Shown here piece by piece: positions 1 to 6,891 of a stretch of 20,691 nt of DNA; within the stretch, counting starts at the first letter, position 1, and every line of letters begins with the position of its first letter. A program made the position numbers and the translations under genes. The DNA is taken from NCBI GenBank assembly GCA_002431915.1, contig DJEP01000016.1, positions 1 through 20,691 of the forward strand, in the 5' to 3' direction. The notes beneath the pieces were generated by a model. The model was not told where the DNA came from and made no database searches. It saw only the letters and a list, made by a program, of their open reading frames with translations. The DNA is from Lachnospiraceae bacterium UBA5895 (GTDB taxonomy: Bacteria; Bacillota; Clostridia; Lachnospirales; Lachnospiraceae).

Positions 1-83
1 TTGGAATTATAAGAGTTTGTGCCCCTAACATGTCTACCGTGGGCGTTCATCCGGTTTAAAACTGCCATCCGCAATGAGCCACG

Positions 84-712
84 CTATTCATAAGTGTATC
101 TTACCGCTTTTATATTGTGATCAGCTTCTGTTTCTGCCTGAAAACTTTTTCCATAAATCCTGTCATTTGGAATAGTTCTCAGTTCGGTTCAAACTCATAA
201 TAAATCTGATTTATCCCTTCCCGGTTCCACCTGGCTGCGCATGTACCGTTTAATTTCATCCATGTGGAATCAAAGCCATTCCACAATGTCAGTCGCTTCT
301 TTTCCTCATCATAACTTATTACATAGATAAACTCTCTCTCATCCGAGATACACAAATCCGTAATTCCGTCACCCGTCATATCAAATAAGTAATAATATAG
401 ATCCTTCATATCTTTGGTACAATATTTCGTCACAAAATACCCTGTTGCATCAATAGTAATTTCTTTTCCTTCAAAGAGCTCATCAAAATGAATATCATTT
501 TTCAAAAGTCCCAAAAAATAATTTTTGTATTTACATTCCCCTGCCGGGAAGCGGTATTCGAACGAAATATCCTTATACTCATTTAGCAACATCTCTACGG
601 TGTTTTCCTGTGCATAGACCATTTCAGGAAATGGTAACTCCCAATATCCTTCATACACTTTTTCTATAACCGCCAAAGCACACCACTGTACGAGCCGATA
701 TTGCACACCCAA
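84..712 (-). pseudogene. decayed hypothetical protein with DxTGDG motif
   Basis: The main open frame (179-712, 177 codons) has no ATG at its 5' end: it can only begin at a TTG (710-712) inside the preceding gene, or at an internal ATG at 622 with no good ribosome binding site. It carries LFDMTGDGITDLCI, an FG-GAP/VCBS-like acidic loop, followed by aromatic beta-rich sequence typical of uncharacterised secreted or lipoproteins of Lachnospiraceae. No signal peptide is visible. After its TGA stop at 179-181, another frame (84-188) stays open and reads like the C-terminal tail expected of such proteins (…RIYGKSFQAETEADHNIKAV… ending in YTYE). I infer a gene that has lost its start, probably lost internal sequence, and shifted frame near position 185. 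It overlaps the upstream gene by 49 nt. A truly short gene coupled to the upstream stop is the alternative. Confidence 0.5.
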
Positions 713-1407
713 TATTCCTTATCTATTCCTCCCGAGTCATTCATTATTAATGTCATCACATTGCAATACTTGTAGACAGTCATACCTATCACTTGTTCAT
801 TTTTCTCTATTAATGTTATCATGTAATTTTCATTTTCCCAATTTACAAAATGTGGCTGTGTATCCGTCTGCCCTCCTTGTCGTATTGCCAGACCATAATA
901 ATCCCACCCCTCATTAAAAAAGACTAAATTTGTTATATTTTCTGCCTTTTCCGTATGACTGCCCAATTTATCTACATGACTTATTACAATGTCTGTATCT
1001 GACAAGGCAGTATGTCCTTCGGGATACAAATTGATTTGATACCAGGTATCCCATATCGATTCTTCATCATAATAATAGTTCAAAAATATATTATCTTTGC
1101 TGCTCATAATAACTTTTATCTTTTCAATAGCGTTCAATTTCCTATAATTCGCTGCTATTTCATGTAGTCGATCGTCTATCTCATTTGACAAAAGCGAATT
1201 GCTTAAATATTCCGTCATTTCACTACCAAAAAAGTCTTCCAAATAGGGGGACGCTTCATATGTATAATTCCATTCCCATACGTTATCCGCATCTCCTTTT
1301 GGCATATTCGCAATGCAATAAATTAAGTTATTTTTTTGTAAAATAAGAATTGCACAGAATATTATAATTATTGCATATGCCTTCCATGTACGCCTTATTT
1401 TCCTCAT
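664..1407 (-). CDS. hypothetical membrane-anchored protein, 247 aa
   Basis: I do not recognise the function. The start chosen is the ATG at 1407, because AAGGGGG lies a few bases upstream and the product then begins with a classic basic N-terminus and a hydrophobic segment (MRKIRRTWKAY, then AIIIIFCAILIL, roughly residues 11-22). The frame is open further upstream, but that adds a non-hydrophobic leader. The remainder is an acidic, aromatic-rich region predicted to lie outside the membrane, with no recognisable catalytic motif. Its last 49 nt overlap the decayed gene at 84-712 in another frame, so the pair could be two halves of one frameshifted gene or a locus of rapidly changing secreted proteins. 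No clear promoter was found in the 120 nt upstream. Confidence 0.6.
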   Translation of the reverse strand: MRKIRRTWKAYAIIIIFCAILILQKNNLIYCIANMPKGDADNVWEWNYTYEASPYLEDFFGSEMTEYLSNSLLSNEIDDRLHEIAANYRKLNAIEKIKVIMSSKDNIFLNYYYDEESIWDTWYQINLYPEGHTALSDTDIVISHVDKLGSHTEKAENITNLVFFNEGWDYYGLAIRQGGQTDTQPHFVNWENENYMITLIEKNEQVIGMTVYKYCNVMTLIMNDSGGIDKEYWVCNIGSYSGVLWRL

Positions 1408-1529
1408 ATTACCCCCTTGCATGCTCAAAGAAAAGTGCGTTATTTCCATGTGTATATTTTCGGCTATTGTACTGAGTTTCATTATCAAAATAACACAATA
1501 TTACATCATAGTTGCATCATTTTTCGGAT

Positions 1530-1575
1530 AAAATAAAAAGAACCGGATGGCATTTTACTGCCTGCCGATTCTTTC
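1530..1575 (-). terminator. Rho-independent terminator after the PH-like gene
   Basis: On the minus strand two 16-nt arms (1537-1552 and 1559-1574) pair with two internal mismatches around a 6-nt loop. They are followed by a T-rich run (TTTTTATTTT in minus sense). It lies 50 nt past the stop of the gene at 1625-2053 and separates that gene from the one starting at 1407. Confidence 0.8.
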
Positions 1576-1624
1576 TATAATTTATCCCCCTGTCAATCTC
1601 CTTTTGAAACTGAGATAACTCCAT

Positions 1625-2053
1625 TCAGCCATCTAAATATCCCTTTTTCTTTATTAGTTCTTCTGCCTCTTCACTGTTTTTCATCATTCCGGTTTCGATA
1701 GATATCTTTCGGTCTGTCTGGATCAGAATCCTATACGCCCCTCTTCCAGCCGACTTATAACGCACCGATTTCACATCTTTCCAGGAGTATTTTTTCTCTT
1801 TTCCCCAAATGGAACGATACGTAATATCATCCCATGTCAGCGTAATTCTTTTGTTACGCCAAAACAGCAGAAAATAGCTTCCTTCCATTCCGCATAATAG
1901 AAAAAAGATAATACCTGCGCCTTTCACTTCCTGTGAAGTGCCTAAAATCAGTAATAAAAAAGTAACTCCTATTCCGATGAACCAGAACATCACTCCCATT
2001 ATAAATGGAGCCACCGTTTTTCCGGAACACACAACTTCTTTTTCATCATTCAC
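1625..2053 (-). CDS. small two-TM protein with PH-like domain, 142 aa
   Basis: Two hydrophobic segments (about residues 15-37 and 45-66) are followed by a cytoplasmic beta-rich domain: ITLTWDDITYRSIWGKEKKYSWKDV, written here only by its ends (ITLTWDDI and YSWKDVKSVRY). The pattern of two TM helices, then a strand-turn region with 'I.W.DI' and 'YSWKDVKSV', resembles bacterial PH-like (bPH) membrane proteins, whose biochemical role is mostly unknown. The start codon is GTG (2051-2053), supported by GGAGGA nine nt upstream; no ATG fits as well. A 14-bp perfect inverted repeat sits 28 nt upstream of the start. The gene is monocistronic: the icd terminator lies upstream and its own terminator downstream. 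The family assignment is an inference from pattern only. Confidence 0.65.
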   Translation of the reverse strand: MNDEKEVVCSGKTVAPFIMGVMFWFIGIGVTFLLLILGTSQEVKGAGIIFFLLCGMEGSYFLLFWRNKRITLTWDDITYRSIWGKEKKYSWKDVKSVRYKSAGRGAYRILIQTDRKISIETGMMKNSEEAEELIKKKGYLDG

Positions 2054-2080
2054 TTCTGAGATCCTCCAATAAGAGCCTCA

Positions 2081-2116
2081 TTGAAAAGAAAGTCTCCATT
2101 TCGACTTTCTTTTCAA
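2081..2116. repeat. 14-bp perfect inverted repeat upstream of the PH-like gene
   Basis: The arms 2081-2094 (TTGAAAAGAAAGTC) and 2103-2116 are exact reverse complements around an 8-nt loop. The element lies between the icd terminator and the GTG start at 2053. There is no T-run after it in either direction, so it is not a standard terminator. It could be an operator, a 5'-leader hairpin, or a second stop signal for icd transcripts. Confidence 0.7.
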
Positions 2117-2129
2117 TACTTTGGATATA

Positions 2130-2176
2130 TGCCAAAAACGGATGCCACCCATTCCTACAGGGAAGCATCCGTTTCT
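2130..2176 (-). terminator. terminator of the citrate synthase-gntR-icd operon
   Basis: The arms AAACGGATGC (2136-2145) and its exact complement (2165-2174) enclose a 19-nt loop that can itself pair weakly. In minus sense the hairpin is followed by TTTTTGG. It lies 20 nt past the icd stop codon. Confidence 0.75.
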
Positions 2177-2193
2177 TCCATTTTATTTATTCC

Positions 2194-3402
2194 TTACAAC
2201 AGGCTGTCCAGGGTCTCTCTGATTGCCTTGATGAAGTCCAGGCTGTTGAGGATCACGGGATGCTCACAGGTGGAAATCAGGGACAGGCTCTTGGTCATCT
2301 TGCCATCCTCGATGGTCTTGATGCATGCCTGTTCCAGCTTGTCTGCGAAGTTACACAGCTCGGGGATCTGATCCATTTCGCCGCGCTTTCTGAGAGCTCC
2401 GGTCCATGCGTAGATGGTAGCAATGGAGTTGGTGGAGGTTTCTTCGCCCTTTAAGTGTTTGTAGTAATGACGCTGTACAGTTCCGTGAGCGGCCTCGTAC
2501 TCGTAGACACCGCTGGGAGATACCAGTACGGAGGTCATCATGGACAGATCGCCGTAAGCGGTAGCTACCATATCGGACATTACATCACCGTCGTAATTCT
2601 TGCAGGCCCAGATGAATCCGCCCTCAGAACGGATGACACGGGCTACGGCATCATCGATCAGGGTATAGAAATATTCAATGCCCAGCTCTTCGAATTTTGC
2701 CTTGTACTCGTTATCATAGATCTCCTGGAAAATGTCCTTGAAGGTATGGTCATATTTCTTGGAAATGGTGTCCTTGGTGGAAAACCACAGATCCTGCTTC
2801 GTATCTACCGCATAGCTGAAGCATGCTCTTGCAAAGCTCTCAATGGATTTATTGGTATTGTGGATACCCTGAATGATACCTGCTCCGTCGAAATTATGGA
2901 TCAGTTCGCGGGTCTCGGTGCCGTCTGCTGCGGTGAATACCAACTCTGCCTTACCGGGACCGGGTACCTTGATCTCTGTATTCTTATACACATCGCCGTA
3001 AGCATGACGGGCAATGGTAATGGGCTTGGTCCAGTTCTTTACGTAAGGAACGATGCCCTTTACCAGAATCGGTGCACGAAATACGGTACCGTCTAAAATG
3101 GCACGGATGGTTCCGTTGGGGCTCTTCCACATTTCCTTCAGATGGTACTCTGTCATTCTGGCAGCGTTGGGGGTAATGGTCGCACATTTTACGGCAACAC
3201 CATACTTCAGTGTGGCATTGGCAGAATCCACGGTCACCTGATCATCTGTCTCATTACGATGCTCCAGTCCCAGATCATAATACTCTGTCTTCAGATCGAT
3301 ATAAGGCAGTAACAGCTCGTCCTTGATCATCTGCCAGAGGATTCTGGTCATTTCGTCTCCGTCCATCTCCACGAGAGGGGTTGTCATTTTGATCTTTTCC
3401 AT
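2194..3402 (-). CDS. icd: NADP-dependent isocitrate dehydrogenase
   Basis: This enzyme oxidatively decarboxylates isocitrate to 2-oxoglutarate with NADP+ in the cytosol. The 402-aa protein belongs to the homodimeric 'eukaryote-like' subfamily (type II), not the E. coli Icd type. Substrate residues fall at the same numbers as in human IDH1: S94 and N96 in KSPNGT, R100, R109, R132 in ARHAYGD, and Y139. Metal-binding Asp residues are in LIDD (about 250) and YDGDVMSD (273 and 277). The NADP-selecting pair is R311-H312 in AAHGTVQRHY. All are intact. The ATG start has AAAGGAAAG six nt upstream. It is the last gene of the operon, 115 nt after the regulator, and may also use its own promoter (3488-3516). 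With the upstream Re-citrate-synthase-like enzyme it points to the oxidative half of an incomplete TCA cycle feeding glutamate synthesis. Aconitase is not in the window. Confidence 0.97.
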   Translation of the reverse strand: MEKIKMTTPLVEMDGDEMTRILWQMIKDELLLPYIDLKTEYYDLGLEHRNETDDQVTVDSANATLKYGVAVKCATITPNAARMTEYHLKEMWKSPNGTIRAILDGTVFRAPILVKGIVPYVKNWTKPITIARHAYGDVYKNTEIKVPGPGKAELVFTAADGTETRELIHNFDGAGIIQGIHNTNKSIESFARACFSYAVDTKQDLWFSTKDTISKKYDHTFKDIFQEIYDNEYKAKFEELGIEYFYTLIDDAVARVIRSEGGFIWACKNYDGDVMSDMVATAYGDLSMMTSVLVSPSGVYEYEAAHGTVQRHYYKHLKGEETSTNSIATIYAWTGALRKRGEMDQIPELCNFADKLEQACIKTIEDGKMTKSLSLISTCEHPVILNSLDFIKAIRETLDSLL

Positions 3403-3443
3403 AATGCTTTCCTTTCCGGTATTTATTCTTTTTTATTCTGCAA

Positions 3444-3486
3444 TAACTATTCAGAACCACATTTGCCCATTGGTTCTGAATAGTTA
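3444..3486. repeat. 16-bp perfect inverted repeat between the regulator gene and icd
   Basis: The arms TAACTATTCAGAACCA (3444-3459) and 3471-3486 are exact reverse complements around an 11-nt loop. No T-run follows on either strand, so it is not a typical terminator. It begins two nt downstream of a candidate icd -10 box, where transcription would start. It may be an operator, an mRNA-stability hairpin, or one copy of a dispersed palindrome. Confidence 0.75.
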
Positions 3487-3487
3487 C

Positions 3488-3516
3488 ATTCTACAGTAAA
3501 TTTCACAGACAGGCAA
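3488..3516 (-). promoter_or_regulatory. possible internal promoter for icd
   Basis: In minus sense, TTGCCT (3511-3516), a 17-nt spacer and TAGAAT (3488-3493) lie just after the stop of the regulator gene. The -10 has 5/6 matches to the sigma-A consensus and the -35 has 4/6. Transcription would start inside the 3444-3486 palindrome. Confidence 0.4.
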
Positions 3517-3517
3517 T

Positions 3518-4222
3518 CTATTCCTGCGGTTCCTCCTGCTGTGCATAGGCCTCGTTCAGACCGTTTTTCACCATATTGTCATAGGCATTGATCATGTGCT
3601 GGTGTGCCAGTTGCTCCGCTAGATCGGCATTGCCTGCCTTGATGGCCTCCATGATCCGCTCATGCTCTTCGTTGGATTTGGGACCGCGGTTGGCACTGGA
3701 CAATGTCTTCTTACGGACACGCAGTACATACTGATGAAAATCCTTCAGCTGATGCTCCAGCATCTTGCTGTCACAGGCTTCATACAGAATATCATGGAAA
3801 CGGTTATCCAGCTCTGCCAGCTGTTCCAGATGTCCCTTCTCGGCATGGAACTTGGACAGGTAGACATTCTCTTCCATCTCCTCCATCTGCTCTTTGGTGA
3901 TATGCTCCGTAGCCCAGCGTGCGCACAAACCTTCCAGCAGGGAACGGATCATGTAAATATCTTTCACGTCTTTCTGGGTAATGCCGGTGACATAGGCCCC
4001 CTTGTTCGGGATGATCTGAATCAGTCCCTCCAGCTCCAGCTGACGGAAAGCCTCTCTGACGGGGGTTCTGCTGACGCCCATCTCCTCACCGATGGCCACT
4101 TCCTTCAACTCTTCATGTTCCTGATATTTTCCGCTTAAGATATCCTCTCTCAGCTTGTGAAATACCCGTCCCCGCAGGGAGAACTTATCCGTTACTTCCT
4201 GCTTTACATCATACTTACTCAC
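3518..4222 (-). CDS. GntR family regulator with FCD domain, 234 aa
   Basis: This is a DNA-binding transcription factor, likely the local regulator of the citrate synthase-icd operon. The N-terminal winged helix spans about residues 17-85 and contains the GntR signature ELKEVAIGEEMGVSRTPVREAF and then LELEGLIQIIPNKGAYV, given here by its core EEMGVSRTPVREAF. The C-terminal helical FCD effector domain (about 90-220) keeps the usual metal-ligand pattern: ELDNRFH (Asp and His), EHERI (His) and AHQHM (His). The start is GTG at 4220-4222, backed by GAGG six nt upstream. It follows the citrate synthase gene by 53 nt with no terminator, so the two are co-transcribed. The ligand is unknown; a carboxylate would be usual for FCD proteins and fits the enzymes alongside. 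A candidate operator is described at 5783-5794. Confidence 0.93.
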   Translation of the reverse strand: MSKYDVKQEVTDKFSLRGRVFHKLREDILSGKYQEHEELKEVAIGEEMGVSRTPVREAFRQLELEGLIQIIPNKGAYVTGITQKDVKDIYMIRSLLEGLCARWATEHITKEQMEEMEENVYLSKFHAEKGHLEQLAELDNRFHDILYEACDSKMLEHQLKDFHQYVLRVRKKTLSSANRGPKSNEEHERIMEAIKAGNADLAEQLAHQHMINAYDNMVKNGLNEAYAQQEEPQE

Positions 4223-4275
4223 TATAATCCTCGATTCCAGACAACACTGTAACCGTTGTCATACTCATTCTATGC

Positions 4276-5688
4276 TTACTCGCCGATCTTCAGATTCTTC
4301 TCCAGGCAGACACGATTAACGCATGCCACGATCTCATCATCCGTAAGCACGGTGACACGACCGCCGGCGTACTCCTCGTCCACCCACTTTTTGATCTCCG
4401 CTACCAGTTCGGAAGTCTTCTGTACCTGCTTGTCTCCCTTTAACTTATAGTAGGTGTTCAGCCAGTGTGCGATACCTGCCAGACCGGAGGTATTGGAAAT
4501 AGCACACAGTACCGGACGGTTCAGGAATTTCTCGGTATCGAAGATATTGTAGATCTCCTCGTTCTTCAGCAGACCATCCGCATGGATACCGGCTCTGGTG
4601 ACGTTGAAGTTCTTGCCGACAAACGGCGTTCTGGGAGGAATCTGATAACCGATCTCCTTCTCATAGTACTCTGCCAGTTCCGTGATGACACGGGTGTTCA
4701 TGCCGTTTAAGTCACCCTTTAACTGTGCATATTCGAATACCATTGCCTCCAACGGTGTATTACCGGTACGCTCACCGATACCAAACAACGAAGTGTTGAC
4801 ACCGGAACAGCCGTACAGCCATGCTGTGGTGGAGTTGGACACTGCCTTGTAAAAGTCATTGTGGCCATGCCACTCAATCAGTTCATGAGGCACACCTGCA
4901 TGGGTATGGATTGCATAAATGATACCCTGTACACTACGGGGAATAACGGCACCGGGATAGTTGACACCGTAACCCATGGTATCGCAGGCACGGACCTTGA
5001 TGGGAATCTGATACTCCTTCATCAGTTTCATCAGTTCCAGACAGAAAGGAACCACATAGCCGTAGATATCCGCTCTGGTGATATCCTCCAGATGACATCT
5101 GGGGCTGATGCCTTCTTCCAGGCAGTCACGAATGACGCTTAAATAGTGATCCATCGCCTGTCTTCTGGTCATTTTTAACTTCAGGAAAATATGATAATCG
5201 GAACAGCTTACCAGAATACCGGTCTCCTTCATTCCGATCTCTTTTACTAATTTAAAATCTTCCTTGCTGGCACGGATCCAGCTGGTAACCTCTGGGAACT
5301 TATAGCCCCTCTCCATGCACTTGTAGACAGCATCTCTGTCCTTTTTGCTGTAAAGGAAGAACTCACTGGCACGGATCATTCCGTTGGGACCGCCCAGTTC
5401 ATGCAGATAATCATAGATCTTCACGATCTGCTCTGTGGTATAGGGTGCCCTGGACTGCTGTCCGTCTCTGAAGGTAGTATCTGTGATCCAGATATCCTTC
5501 GGCATGTTATGAGGCACAATACGATCATTAAAAGGTATTTTGGGGATTTCGGAATAAGGGAACATGTTACGGAACACGTTCGGCTTCTCCACATCATCCA
5601 GTATGTACATATGCTCCTCAATCTCCAGAAGGTTGTTCTTCGGATTCATGGAGACCGGACGATTCTGAAATGCATCACTTTCTCTCAT
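4276..5688 (-). CDS. Re-citrate synthase-like enzyme (HMGL/isopropylmalate synthase family)
   Basis: The protein is a TIM-barrel acyltransferase that joins acetyl-CoA to a 2-oxoacid. It has the family signature DTTFRDGQQ (metal Asp70, Arg74), HGHND (metal His274 and His276) and GIGERTGN (metal Asn310). At 470 aa it lacks a full C-terminal leucine-feedback (LeuA dimer) domain. That, and the adjacency to isocitrate dehydrogenase rather than leuBCD, favours Re-face citrate synthase, as known from Clostridium kluyveri and relatives, over isopropylmalate or homocitrate synthase. The frame is open to 5793, but the ATG at 5688 is chosen because GAGAGG lies eight nt upstream and the sigma-A promoter's start point (about 5776) excludes the longer form. 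It is the first gene of the operon. Substrate identity (oxaloacetate) is inferred, not visible. Confidence 0.78.
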   Translation of the reverse strand: MRESDAFQNRPVSMNPKNNLLEIEEHMYILDDVEKPNVFRNMFPYSEIPKIPFNDRIVPHNMPKDIWITDTTFRDGQQSRAPYTTEQIVKIYDYLHELGGPNGMIRASEFFLYSKKDRDAVYKCMERGYKFPEVTSWIRASKEDFKLVKEIGMKETGILVSCSDYHIFLKLKMTRRQAMDHYLSVIRDCLEEGISPRCHLEDITRADIYGYVVPFCLELMKLMKEYQIPIKVRACDTMGYGVNYPGAVIPRSVQGIIYAIHTHAGVPHELIEWHGHNDFYKAVSNSTTAWLYGCSGVNTSLFGIGERTGNTPLEAMVFEYAQLKGDLNGMNTRVITELAEYYEKEIGYQIPPRTPFVGKNFNVTRAGIHADGLLKNEEIYNIFDTEKFLNRPVLCAISNTSGLAGIAHWLNTYYKLKGDKQVQKTSELVAEIKKWVDEEYAGGRVTVLTDDEIVACVNRVCLEKNLKIGE

Positions 5689-5689
5689 T

Positions 5690-5697
5690 GGTATACC
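5690..5697. promoter_or_regulatory. second GTATAC palindrome at the citrate synthase ribosome binding site
   Basis: GGTATACC is a perfect 8-bp palindrome immediately before the ATG at 5688 and shares the GTATAC core of the operator-like site at 5783-5794. It could be a weaker second binding site for the same regulator, or chance. Confidence 0.25.
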
Positions 5698-5736
5698 TCT
5701 CTTCCCTGACATTCGACATCTGCAAGATAGTTTTTC

Positions 5737-5762
5737 TATTTTTACTCTGCGCAGTAAAAATA
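5737..5762. repeat. 10-bp inverted repeat in the operon's 5' leader
   Basis: The arms TATTTTTACT (5737-5746) and AGTAAAAATA (5753-5762) enclose a 6-nt loop. It would form an AU-rich hairpin about 15 nt into the transcript that starts near 5776. Its function is unknown. Confidence 0.5.
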
Positions 5763-5782
5763 CATTTTGCAGTTCTCGTATC

Positions 5783-5794
5783 ATTGTATACAAT
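5783..5794. promoter_or_regulatory. candidate GntR/FCD operator
   Basis: ATTGTATACAAT is a perfect 12-bp palindrome containing TNGT-N-ACNA-type half-sites, the known pattern for FadR/FCD-class GntR regulators. It overlaps the -10 box of the operon promoter, so binding would block RNA polymerase. The gene for a GntR/FCD protein is second in this operon, suggesting autoregulation. Confidence 0.6.
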
Positions 5795-5811
5795 CATACT
5801 ATTTGTGTCAA
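5783..5811 (-). promoter_or_regulatory. sigma-A promoter of the citrate synthase-gntR-icd operon
   Basis: In minus sense, TTGACA (5806-5811), exactly 17 nt, then TACAAT (5783-5788). The -35 is perfect and the -10 has 5/6 matches. Predicted start near 5776 gives an 88-nt leader. Confidence 0.85.
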
Positions 5812-5880
5812 TATCTTTAGAATTTATTTTGTTGACTTATTTTAATCACATTTTTTATTTTTCCCAGTGATTTTATCATT

Positions 5881-6801
5881 TCACTTGTTTTCTAATAATC
5901 TCCGGACATTGAGCATCCCGAAGCCCTGCTTATTCCACGGTTCCCCGAGGTCCGTAGCAGTCAGGGAGAGCAGACGGACAAACTCGTCGTTGGTTAACCA
6001 CGGATATTTTCCAAACGCCAGTGCTGCCGCTCCGGACACAATGGGAGTTGCCATAGAGGTACCGCTTTTTGCAATATAAGGCATAAGGATTCTTCCGTTT
6101 TGTCTCCTCCAGGACGCATTACAGGACAGGATTCTCGTGCCGGGCGCCACAATGTCCGGCTTGCGGAGCACATCATATCTTCTGCCCCTGCCGGAATAGG
6201 TCTCGCATCTGCCGGGATCATTCCTGCAATATCTGCCGTCATGACAGCCCACCGTTAATACTTTCCGGCTGCTTGCCATCTCGGAAATACTCCCATCCTC
6301 CGGTCCCGTGTTTCCCGCTGCGCAGACTACGAGTATATTATGATCCCACAGTAATTCCATATATTCCTTCAGCGTCTGTTCCTTATATCGTTCTTTTAAA
6401 TCACCGATTCCGACAGATATATTTAAGATGCGGATCTGATATCTGTTTTTCACACGAAGAATCCACCTGAGTGCTTCCCGCATGGAATCACAGGCTCCAT
6501 CTCCCTTCGCATCCAATACTTTTCCCACGACAAGTTTCGATGCCGGTGCCATTCCCCGAAGCCTTCCTCCCGACACTTCTCCGTTTCCACACAGGATTCC
6601 GCACACATGGGTTCCGTGTCCATTATCGTCATATGGCAGAAGTTTCCCATCTACGAAATCACGAAAGCATAACAAACGTCCGGTGAGATCCGGATGATAT
6701 GCGATCCCGGTATCCAACACTGCAATAGTCACAGACTCTTCCCGCCAAGTTCCGCTATATATTTGTTCCGGCACCTGTACCTGTTCCCTGACCCGCTGCA
6801 T
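5881..6801 (-). CDS. subtilisin-like serine protease (S8), cytoplasmic type, 306 aa
   Basis: The catalytic triad is complete: Asp30 in VLDTGIAYHPDL, His62 in NGHGTHVCG and Ser249 in SGTSMATP, with the oxyanion Asn164 in AAGNTGP. The protein has no signal peptide and only about 25 residues before the catalytic core, where secreted subtilisins carry a signal and a long inhibitory propeptide. This matches intracellular (Isp/AprX-like) subtilases. It is Cys-rich for the family (about seven Cys, e.g. HVCG and VVCAAG), also consistent with the reducing cytosol. The ATG start has GGAAGG five nt upstream. It lies just downstream of the strong terminator that ends the LRR operon and no promoter is evident in the remaining gap, so expression may depend on read-through. 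Whether it processes the neighbouring surface proteins is doubtful without export. Confidence 0.93.
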   Translation of the reverse strand: MQRVREQVQVPEQIYSGTWREESVTIAVLDTGIAYHPDLTGRLLCFRDFVDGKLLPYDDNGHGTHVCGILCGNGEVSGGRLRGMAPASKLVVGKVLDAKGDGACDSMREALRWILRVKNRYQIRILNISVGIGDLKERYKEQTLKEYMELLWDHNILVVCAAGNTGPEDGSISEMASSRKVLTVGCHDGRYCRNDPGRCETYSGRGRRYDVLRKPDIVAPGTRILSCNASWRRQNGRILMPYIAKSGTSMATPIVSGAAALAFGKYPWLTNDEFVRLLSLTATDLGEPWNKQGFGMLNVRRLLENK

Positions 6802-6815
6802 CTGTTCCTTCCCGG

Positions 6816-6864
6816 TGAAAAAGAAAAACCGGCATAAGACTTATTCTATCTTATGCCGGTTTTT
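6816..6864 (-). terminator. strong terminator of the sortase-LRR operon
   Basis: Two perfectly complementary 16-nt arms (6824-6839 and 6849-6864; core CCGGCATAAGA) enclose a 9-nt loop. In minus sense they are followed by TTTTTCTTTTT. It sits between the smaller LRR gene and the protease start at 6801. The A-run on its other side could also let it stop plus-strand transcripts. Confidence 0.9.
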
Positions 6865-6891
6865 CCTCCGGGTGTCGGTGAAATCACCCTA

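Noticed and set aside
2455..3096. Long plus-strand open frame (213 codons) over icd
   Set aside because: It lies antisense to a fully intact isocitrate dehydrogenase and has no ribosome binding site or domain; it is a codon-bias shadow.
5689..5793. Longer N-terminus for the citrate synthase-like gene starting at 5793
   Set aside because: That start would lie upstream of the predicted transcript start and inside the operator; the ATG at 5688 has a good ribosome binding site.
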